From: CAZOMR01 sp964580655
GTDB taxonomy: Bacteria > RBG-13-61-14 > CAZOMR01
Assembly (NCBI GenBank): GCA_964580655.1
Contig: CAZOMR010000070.1
Location: forward strand, 1-13,249
DNA length: 13,249 nt
Direction of reading: 5' to 3'
The notes below the pieces were generated by a model that ran no database searches, was not told the origin of the DNA, and saw only the letters and a list, made by a program, of their open reading frames with translations. Shown here in pieces: positions 6,697 through 13,249 of the stretch; the stretch's first letter is position 1; every line of letters starts with the position of its first letter. The translations under genes and the position numbers were made by a program.

Positions 6697-6721
6697 GGTC
6701 TGGCTCTAAAAGGAAGAGACC

Positions 6722-7117
6722 TCATTCTTCCAGGATCTCGATCAAGACGCTGTTAAACCCCTTAGGATGAAGGAAAGCTATCTTGTGTCCCCCTGCGCCT
6801 ATGCGGGGCGACTCATCAATAAGCGCCGCATCCTTTGTCTTGAGTTCTGAAAGTGTGCGCTCTAGATTTTCTACCTCCAGGCAGATATGATGAATGCCCT
6901 CGCCGCGCTTGTCCAGGAATTTTCCCACAGGGCTTTCCGGATTCACCGGCTCAAGGAGTTCAACCCGGGTTTCCCCGATCTGGAATATGGCCACCTTGAC
7001 ATTTTGATCCGGAACATACTCCTCGCCAACCTTGTTCAAGCCCAAAATCTTTTCCCAGAGCCCGGAGGCCCGCTCCAGGTTCTTCACTGCGATCCCGATA
7101 TGATTAATTTTCTTCAT
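6722..7117 (-). CDS. mce: Methylmalonyl-CoA epimerase
   Basis: The 131-residue protein is a complete vicinal-oxygen-chelate fold enzyme that interconverts (S)- and (R)-methylmalonyl-CoA, the step between propionyl-CoA carboxylation and methylmalonyl-CoA mutase. Two beta-alpha-beta modules begin with INHIGIAV (4-11) and IHHICLEV (75-82). The expected metal ligands are His6, Glu53 (RVELLEP), His77 and Glu127 (VLIEIL). The C-terminal PRIGAGGHKIAFLHPKG stretch is typical of this enzyme. The ribosome-binding site is GGAAGG, close to the ATG. The gene lies downstream of groEL on the same strand, but a terminator separates them, so it probably has its own promoter or relies on read-through. No mutase or carboxylase gene is in the window. 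The acyl-CoA genes further right give it metabolic context. Confidence 0.93.
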   Translation of the reverse strand: MKKINHIGIAVKNLERASGLWEKILGLNKVGEEYVPDQNVKVAIFQIGETRVELLEPVNPESPVGKFLDKRGEGIHHICLEVENLERTLSELKTKDAALIDESPRIGAGGHKIAFLHPKGFNSVLIEILEE

Positions 7118-7180
7118 TGTCCTTCCTTTCGAGTTTTTCTCTCATTTTATTAGATTTTACCAGATTCTCCATGCCATAGC

Positions 7181-7212
7181 CAAAAGAGAGCCTCCTGAAT
7201 TGGAGGCTCTCT
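7181..7212 (-). terminator. Intrinsic terminator downstream of groEL
   Basis: A perfect 11-bp stem (7185-7195 with 7202-7212, AGAGAGCCTCC/GGAGGCTCTCT) encloses a 6-nt loop. On the minus strand it is followed by a short TTTT run (7184-7181). It lies 26 bp past the groEL stop codon and about 65 bp before the epimerase start. The U-tract is short, so some read-through into the epimerase gene is possible. Confidence 0.8.
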
Positions 7213-7237
7213 GTCTTTAGCTTAGAGTGATCCACGC

Positions 7238-8866
<1,629 letters not shown>

Positions 8867-8906
8867 AACTTATCCTCCTTATTCTTCTTAACTGGCGTTG
8901 CCTTTT

Positions 8907-9233
8907 TCAGGCCCTTTTCTTCTTTTTTGCGCCCTTTCCTTTCTCTTGCTCAACCACCCCCATGATGTCCTCCTCGCGCATGATCAGGTGCTCCTCGTCT
9001 TCAATCCTGATCTCTGTTCCCGCATACCTCTGAAACAAAATCCGATCACCCGCTTTCACATCCAGAGGCAATACCTTGCCATCCTCCAACACCTTGCCCT
9101 GGCCTACCGCAATCACAATGCCCTCCTGAGGCTTCTCCTTGGCGCTGTCCGGAATTATTATGCCCCCCTTGGTCTTCTTCTCCTCCTCGGTCCTCTTCAC
9201 CAGAACGCGGTCCTGCAAAGGCTTCACTTTCAT
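8907..9233 (-). CDS. groES: Co-chaperonin GroES (10 kDa)
   Basis: The 108-residue co-chaperonin caps the GroEL ring. It has the N-terminal KVKPLQDRVLVKR strand, the mobile-loop region EEEKKTKGGIIIPDSAKEKPQEG (16-38) and the C-terminal MREEDIMGVVE. Usual GroES proteins end about here, at 95-97 residues. This one continues with a basic tail QEKGKGAKKKKRA (96-108), an oddity. AAGGAG lies 8 nt before ATG 9233. It is the first gene of the groESL operon, under a promoter with a CIRCE-type operator, so HrcA repression is expected; hrcA itself is not in this window. Confidence 0.98.
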   Translation of the reverse strand: MKVKPLQDRVLVKRTEEEKKTKGGIIIPDSAKEKPQEGIVIAVGQGKVLEDGKVLPLDVKAGDRILFQRYAGTEIRIEDEEHLIMREEDIMGVVEQEKGKGAKKKKRA

Positions 9234-9270
9234 TGACTCTACTCCTTTCCATAAAATATTAAAGGCATGC

Positions 9271-9296
9271 TAGCACTCTTCTAGCCTTGAGTGCTA
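9271..9296 (-). promoter_or_regulatory. CIRCE-type operator (HrcA binding site)
   Basis: The 8-bp arms TAGCACTC (9271-9278) and GAGTGCTA (9289-9296) are perfect inverted repeats matching the core of the CIRCE consensus TTAGCACTC-N9-GAGTGCTAA. The spacer here is 10 nt instead of 9, and the outermost base pair of the consensus is lost. The site begins at the predicted groES transcription start, the usual place for HrcA repression. Confidence 0.85.
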
Positions 9297-9303
9297 CTTG
9301 GAT

Positions 9304-9331
9304 AGTATAATCATATTTTCCCTTTTGACAA
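9304..9331 (-). promoter_or_regulatory. groESL promoter (sigma70-type)
   Basis: On the minus strand TTGTCA (9331-9326) is followed after 16 nt by TATACT (9309-9304). Transcription would start near 9297, directly abutting the CIRCE element. This is the vegetative-type promoter expected for HrcA-controlled groESL; no sigma32-like sequence was noticed. Confidence 0.65.
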
Positions 9332-9339
9332 GAGAAAAA

Positions 9340-9415
9340 TTGCTTTTTTTAGCTTCACAATATAATTAGTCGTGATGGACCAGGTGTTGAAAACCCGTTT
9401 GAACGCTGATATTGT
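9340..9415 (+). promoter_or_regulatory. Candidate promoters for the acyl-CoA gene series
   Basis: Two candidates face right. The first is TTGCTT (9340-9345), 15 nt, then a perfect TATAAT (9361-9366). The second is TTGAAA (9387-9392), 17 nt, then TATTGT (9410-9415). Either would give a leader for the crotonase gene at 9466. The first lies back to back with the groESL promoter. Neither is decisive. Confidence 0.35.
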
Positions 9416-9465
9416 ATCTTTTTATCCGGCATGCTTTGCGAGATTGACTTTAAGGAGGGTTTGCA

Positions 9466-10239
9466 ATGGGATATGAAACCATTCAGTTCAAGCAGGATGG
9501 CCCGATTGGAATCTTGACCCTGAACCGCCCGGAGTGTTTGAATGCCATTAACTACGCCATGCGCGATGATCTCCGGGGTTTTTTTACGGAGCGGTTTACC
9601 GACTACGACACCAGGGTGATCGTGATCACCGGCGCGGGCAGGGGCTTCTGCTCAGGCCTTGACATCAAGGACTCCGCCATCACCAGCCCCGAAGGTGGCT
9701 ACACCCCCAAACTGGCCTACGAGTTACAGAGACTATTCTCCGACTTCATCCTCTTTATGCGGCGCTGTCCCCAGCCGATAATCGGAGCCATAAACGGAGC
9801 CTCGGCTGGAGCAGGGTTCTCCATAGCCCTGGCCTGCGATGTCCGGCTCGCCGCGCCGGAGGCCAGGTTTTCGGCCGCTTACATCAACATCGGCACCGGA
9901 GGTGCGGACATGGGGTCCTCCTGGCTTTTCCCCAGGGCGGTTGGGACAAGCAACGCAACGAGATACCTCCTGACCGGCGATTTCTTCGGAGCCGAGGAGG
10001 CACTGAGGATAGGGCTGGTTCAGGCCGTGGTCGAGAAGGATAGGCTTATGGAGGAGGCCATGAACCTGGCCCGGAACATGGCGGGCAAATCGCCGCTGGG
10101 CCTGAGACTAACCAAGGAGGCCCTGGATCGCAACACGGGCGGGATGAGTCTGGAGGACGCCATCCGCTTCGAGGATCGCAACCAGGCCATGTGCATCGCC
10201 CAGCTCTCTGCCCAGACAGAGGATAACAAAGGCAAGTGA
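9466..10239 (+). CDS. Enoyl-CoA hydratase/isomerase (crotonase) family protein
   Basis: The 257-residue protein has the crotonase fold, a cytosolic family acting on acyl-CoA thioesters. Oxyanion-hole segments are clear: RGFCSGLDIK (59-68) and NGASAGAG (110-117). By my alignment to rat mitochondrial enoyl-CoA hydratase, the two catalytic glutamates (Glu144, Glu164) are replaced by Tyr139 and Arg166. Asp148 in GGADMGSSW falls where dienoyl-CoA isomerase has its catalytic Asp204. So classical hydratase activity is doubtful, and isomerase or another crotonase reaction is possible. The start is supported by AAGGAGGG upstream of ATG 9466. It is followed after 137 nt by an acyl-CoA dehydrogenase gene, pointing to fatty or branched acyl-CoA degradation. 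Confidence 0.9.
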   Translation: MGYETIQFKQDGPIGILTLNRPECLNAINYAMRDDLRGFFTERFTDYDTRVIVITGAGRGFCSGLDIKDSAITSPEGGYTPKLAYELQRLFSDFILFMRRCPQPIIGAINGASAGAGFSIALACDVRLAAPEARFSAAYINIGTGGADMGSSWLFPRAVGTSNATRYLLTGDFFGAEEALRIGLVQAVVEKDRLMEEAMNLARNMAGKSPLGLRLTKEALDRNTGGMSLEDAIRFEDRNQAMCIAQLSAQTEDNKGK

Positions 10240-10319
10240 AAAAGTCATAAGCCACGGTCCAGCCTTGGTGTGTGCGTTCTGTTTGTTTTAGTGGAAGGAG
10301 AACAGTCTTTGGCCTCTTG

Positions 10320-10339
10320 CTGTTTGAGATGGCAAACAG
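10320..10339. promoter_or_regulatory. Candidate operator: perfect inverted repeat before the acyl-CoA dehydrogenase gene
   Basis: CTGTTTG (10320-10326), a 6-nt spacer and CAAACAG (10333-10339) form a perfect 7-bp inverted repeat 37 bp before the acyl-CoA dehydrogenase ATG. A further CTGTTTG half-site occurs at 10279-10285, 41 bp upstream. The size and symmetry suit a dimeric repressor such as the TetR-type regulators common for acyl-CoA genes. As RNA it could also be a hairpin, but no T-run follows. Confidence 0.35.
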
Positions 10340-10376
10340 GTAAAACATATTGGAATGAACAAGGAGGGATAATCCA

Positions 10377-12185
10377 ATGGCAGAGAAGTTTGTAAGTATG
10401 AGGAACCTGAATTTCTTGCTTTACGAGGTTTTTGATGCTGAGTCGCTAACCCGGTATCCTGCTTTCCAGGATCACAGCCGCGAGGTCTTTGACATGGTGC
10501 TGGAGACCGGGCTGAAGATGGGCAAGGACCTTTTATATCCGGCATTTTCGGAGATGGACAAGAATCCTCCGGAGTTCGTGGAAGGTGAGGCCAGGGTTCA
10601 TCCCATGGTGAGAACCCTTATGAAGGAGTGCGGTAAAGGCGGCTGGATCGGTGCGAGCGCGCCTTATGATATGGGGGGCCAGCAGATTCCGAACACGATC
10701 ATGTCCGCATTCCGGTTTATCTTTTCAGCGGCCAATTACTCCGCCAGCGTGTATCCCTTTCTCACCACGGGTGCGGCCCACCTTATCCTGTCCTTTGGCT
10801 CGAAGGAGCTGACAGAAGCCTATGTGCCCAGGATGTTCGCGGGAGAGTGGCAGGGCACAATGGCCTTGACCGAGCCGCAGGCCGGGACATCTCTCACGGA
10901 CATCACCACCACCGCGGTGCCTGCAGACGAGGGCTACTACAAGATCAAGGGCCAGAAGATATTCATCTCGGCCGCAGACCACGACGGGGTGGACAACGTG
11001 GTCAACCTGCTTCTTGCCAAGATTCCGGGATCTCCCCTGGGCGTGAAAGGCATCTCCCTGTTCGTGGTGCCGAAGAAACGCCTTGATGAGAACGGCGAAC
11101 TCGTGGACAATGACTTGATAACAGCCACAATATATCACAAACTCGGGTACCGCGGCTCGCCCATTACCCAGTTGAGTCTCGGGGAGAATGACGACTGTCG
11201 CGGCTGGCTTGTAGGGGAGCCGAACAAGGGGCTGAGATACATGTTCCAGATGATGAATGAGGCCAGGATTGATGTGGGCATGGGCGCCGCGGCCATTGCC
11301 TCGGCCGCATACTATGCGGCTCTGGAATATACCAAGGAGCGGCCGCAAGGAAGGAAGATCACTTCCAAGGATCCCTCTCAGCCACAGGTCCCGATAATCG
11401 AGCATGCGGATGTGAAGCGCATGCTTCTCTTCCAGCGCGCCGTGATAGAAGGCTCGCTCTCCTTGATCATCCAGTGCGCCATATATGATGATCTCGCGCA
11501 TGTGCTGGAGGACGGCGAGGAGAAAGAGAGGTGCGCTCTGCTTGTTGACCTTTTGACACCTGTGGCCAAGACCTATCCCTCCGAGATGGGCATCCTCTCT
11601 GTGAGTGCTGGCCTGCAGTGCCTTGGTGGTTACGGGTACTGCGATGAGTTCCCGCTGGAGCAGTATTACCGCGATGTGCGCATACATCCCATCCATGAGG
11701 GCACGACCGGGATACAGGGCATGGACCTGCTTGGCCGGAAGGTGGTCATGAAAGACGGCAAGGCCTTCACACTCTACCTGAAGGAGCTTGGAAGGAGCAT
11801 CAAGGATGCCGGGGCAATAGAGGAGTTCGCGCCGCAGGCAAAGGCCCTTGAAGAAGCGATTGAGAAGCTCAAGGATGTTACCGGGTACCTGACCGGGCTT
11901 GCCATCAAGGGAGAGATAGAACTCTTTCTTGCGGACGCTACCCTTTATCTCGAATTCTTCGGAATCATCGCCATTGCATGGCAGTGGCTTCTCCAGGGCA
12001 TCACAGCCCATAAGGCCCTCGGGGGAAAGCCCTCAGAGCCAGAGGCCAATTTTTACAACGGCAAGCTCTACGCCTTCAGGTATTTCTTCGGTTATGAGCT
12101 CCCGAAGATCGAGGGACTGGCCAGGCGACTGAAAGAGAGCGATGGGCTGACCGTGGAGATGAAGCAGGAGTTTTTTGCGGATTGA
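10377..12185 (+). CDS. Acyl-CoA dehydrogenase, long (~600-residue) class with extra C-terminal domain
   Basis: The 602-residue FAD enzyme introduces a trans-2 double bond into an acyl-CoA, passing electrons to electron-transfer flavoprotein. An extended N-terminal helical region (1-155) precedes the FAD-binding beta-domain motif MALTEPQAGTSLTD (162-175) and KIKGQKIFISAADHD (189-203). The C-terminal helical domain holds YRDVRIHPIHEGTTGIQ, with Glu441 at the usual catalytic-base position of the EGT motif. Residues from about 480 to 600 form the additional domain found in long acyl-CoA dehydrogenases such as FadE5- and DmdC-type proteins. AGGAGGG precedes ATG 10377. The neighbours are a crotonase upstream and an SDR downstream. 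Chain-length or substrate preference (fatty acyl versus methylthiopropionyl-CoA) cannot be assigned. Confidence 0.95.
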   Translation: MAEKFVSMRNLNFLLYEVFDAESLTRYPAFQDHSREVFDMVLETGLKMGKDLLYPAFSEMDKNPPEFVEGEARVHPMVRTLMKECGKGGWIGASAPYDMGGQQIPNTIMSAFRFIFSAANYSASVYPFLTTGAAHLILSFGSKELTEAYVPRMFAGEWQGTMALTEPQAGTSLTDITTTAVPADEGYYKIKGQKIFISAADHDGVDNVVNLLLAKIPGSPLGVKGISLFVVPKKRLDENGELVDNDLITATIYHKLGYRGSPITQLSLGENDDCRGWLVGEPNKGLRYMFQMMNEARIDVGMGAAAIASAAYYAALEYTKERPQGRKITSKDPSQPQVPIIEHADVKRMLLFQRAVIEGSLSLIIQCAIYDDLAHVLEDGEEKERCALLVDLLTPVAKTYPSEMGILSVSAGLQCLGGYGYCDEFPLEQYYRDVRIHPIHEGTTGIQGMDLLGRKVVMKDGKAFTLYLKELGRSIKDAGAIEEFAPQAKALEEAIEKLKDVTGYLTGLAIKGEIELFLADATLYLEFFGIIAIAWQWLLQGITAHKALGGKPSEPEANFYNGKLYAFRYFFGYELPKIEGLARRLKESDGLTVEMKQEFFAD

Positions 12186-12241
12186 TTTATAGTTAGTCTT
12201 CTGCAAGCGAGGACAAGGCCGGTCTGAGAGAAGGAAATATA

Positions 12242-13006
12242 ATGTCGGATCAACAGAAGAGTCGGGAAGAGCGGGTGCGGAGCAAGGGGCTTGCCTTTGT
12301 TGCCGGAGCCACGGGTTTTACCGGTCGGGAGGTTGTGCGGGTTCTTGTTGAGAGGGGAATTCCTACTGCGGCGCATGTGAGGCCGGACTCTCCGCGTTTT
12401 GCGGAATGGACGGAGCGTTTCAGAAAGCTCGGCACTGAGGTTGACACCACGGCCTGGGAAGATGCGGCGATGGCCGAGACCATGTTGCGGCTCAAGCCCG
12501 GTTATGTGTTCGCACTTCTCGGGACCACTCGTGCCAGGATGAAGGATGTTTCACGAGTTGGCGGGGATCCGAAAACCCAGAGCTATGAGGCTGTTGACTA
12601 CGGGCTTACGGCTCTGCTCATCCGGGCCGCTAAATCATCGGGCTCCTCACCCCGCTTCGTTTATCTTTCAGCCTCAGGCGTGAAAAGCAAAGCTCGCTTG
12701 CCTTATTATATAGCCCGTTTCAAGGCCGAGGAATTACTCATCTCGAGCGGCCTGGAATACACTATTGCCCGGCCTTCCATTATCGCGGGACCGGGCCGTG
12801 ATGATAAGCGACCACTTGAGCGCACGGGAGCTGTCGTTATTGACGGATTACTCTCTCTGGCCGCACTACTTGGCGGCCGCAAGCTCAAGGCCAGCTACGG
12901 CTCTACTACAAACACCATACTGGCCGAGGCCCTCGTGCGTCTGGCCCTGGACCCGGGTGCGGCCAGGCAAATCTTCGAGTCTGAGTATCTGCGCACCGCT
13001 TCATGA
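12242..13006 (+). CDS. Atypical short-chain dehydrogenase (NAD(P)-binding, NmrA/TIP30-like)
   Basis: The 254-residue Rossmann-fold protein has the dinucleotide motif FVAGATGFTG (19-28) near the N-terminus, after a charged 14-residue lead. The strand-end FVYLSASGV (139-147) supplies the SDR serine. YYIARFKAEELL (155-166) carries a tyrosine and lysine one residue further apart than the canonical YxxxK. It then has TIARPSIIAGPGRDD (174-188), typical of atypical SDRs related to NmrA and TIP30/HTATIP2. These proteins may be reductases or epimerases, or only bind NAD(P) as sensors. The gene starts 56 nt after the acyl-CoA dehydrogenase stop with an AAGGAA ribosome-binding site, so it is probably in the same transcript. 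Function in the acyl-CoA pathway is inferred from position only. Confidence 0.83.
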   Translation: MSDQQKSREERVRSKGLAFVAGATGFTGREVVRVLVERGIPTAAHVRPDSPRFAEWTERFRKLGTEVDTTAWEDAAMAETMLRLKPGYVFALLGTTRARMKDVSRVGGDPKTQSYEAVDYGLTALLIRAAKSSGSSPRFVYLSASGVKSKARLPYYIARFKAEELLISSGLEYTIARPSIIAGPGRDDKRPLERTGAVVIDGLLSLAALLGGRKLKASYGSTTNTILAEALVRLALDPGAARQIFESEYLRTAS

Positions 13007-13249
13007 TAAGAAACAACTCCTGGCCATCCCCCTGGCCTGGCATTTTCAGAGGGGGGTGTGGGCCTGCGACATCAAAGGGGGTTTTAGCCGTTGGCGGCCC
13101 TTTGCTCCCAGAATTCCTCCAGGCGGCCGGAGAGGTGGAGGCAGCGCAGGGCGATGACGCGATGATGGGTGTGCGACATAAATGGTGACTATCAATGAAA
13201 TATACGGCTCCTCTTGAAAATCTGTGGGTAATAGTGACCATTACCGGAA
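13007..13249. other. Terminal region with palindromes; no firm gene
   Basis: No supported gene is seen. A 61-codon rightward ORF (13003-13188) begins with an ATGA overlap on the SDR stop, but its Trp/Pro/Gly-rich start has no recognisable relatives and I do not call it. CAAAGGG (13073-13079) pairs with CCCTTTG (13098-13104) around an inner GCC-GTT-GGC hairpin. A 12-bp inverted repeat with one mismatch, AATGGTGACTAT (13181-13192) and ATAGTGACCATT (13231-13242), lies at the very end. It may be a regulatory palindrome or one end of a mobile element continuing outside the window. Confidence 0.3.

Noticed and set aside
6697..6721. Possible bidirectional terminator between the zinc-ribbon and epimerase genes
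   Set aside because: GGTCT (6697-6701) and AGACC (6717-6721) pair, but the stem is only 5 bp with a 15-nt loop and no T-run on either strand.
7118..7180. Separate promoter for the epimerase gene (TTGGCT-N18-TAAAAT on the minus strand)
   Set aside because: The -35 match is poor and the spacing long; AT-rich sequence makes the -10 match likely by chance.
10725..12011. Long 428-codon open frame on the minus strand opposite the acyl-CoA dehydrogenase
   Set aside because: It lies entirely antisense to a gene with clear family motifs, has no recognisable domain, and reads as His/Arg/Leu-rich mirror sequence typical of GC-rich coding DNA.
13028..13055. CCCCCT/AGGGGG hairpin as terminator after the SDR gene
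   Set aside because: 6-bp stem with a 16-nt loop and no following T-run; too weak to call.
12906..13241. 111-codon leftward frame at the right edge
   Set aside because: It overlaps the SDR 3' end, is low-complexity (Pro/Ser/Gly/His-rich), and has no recognisable domain or convincing ribosome-binding site.

Overview
The window reads as chromosomal DNA of a Gram-negative bacterium with moderately high GC. Evidence for this is two lipopolysaccharide-kinase-like (WaaP-type) proteins, a groESL operon with a CIRCE-type operator, and a methylmalonyl-CoA epimerase beside fatty-acid oxidation genes. A deltaproteobacterial (Desulfobacterota-like) or related environmental lineage would fit, but nothing in the window fixes the taxon. 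I see no rRNA, tRNA, CRISPR array or intact transposase. Twelve protein genes are well supported, including one 58-residue zinc-ribbon gene.

Left part (1-6339), envelope and sugar-phosphate genes. A leftward pair holds a WaaP-like kinase and a D-2-hydroxyacid dehydrogenase joined by an ATGA overlap. It diverges from a rightward series: a DMT-type multi-pass membrane protein, a second and homologous WaaP-like kinase, a GHMP small-molecule kinase with a GNPSD motif, and a sugar-1-phosphate nucleotidyltransferase with a left-handed beta-helix tail. The last two form a plausible 'sugar to sugar-1-P to NDP-sugar' module. Promoter-like sequences lie on both sides of the divergent intergenic region (2086-2289).

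Middle part (6340-9300). A strong promoter-like sequence and a roughly 150-nt structured leader precede the small Com-like zinc-ribbon gene. Convergent to it, on the minus strand, are methylmalonyl-CoA epimerase and, upstream of that, groES-groEL. The chaperonin operon has a sigma70-type promoter, a CIRCE inverted repeat at the predicted transcription start (with a 10-nt rather than 9-nt spacer), and an intrinsic terminator between groEL and the epimerase gene.

Right part (9360-13249), acyl-CoA metabolism. Rightward genes encode a crotonase-fold protein that lacks both classical hydratase glutamates, a roughly 600-residue acyl-CoA dehydrogenase with the extra C-terminal domain, and an atypical SDR (NAD(P)-binding) protein. 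Together with the epimerase they suggest beta-oxidation-like degradation in which propionyl/methylmalonyl-CoA is also handled. The last 240 bp hold palindromes and a small doubtful ORF, and are cut by the window edge.

No clearly new defence or mobile system is present. The parts most worth a second look are the kinase/transporter/nucleotidyltransferase cluster, the structured leader of the zinc-ribbon gene, the unusual crotonase active site and the off-spacing CIRCE element.
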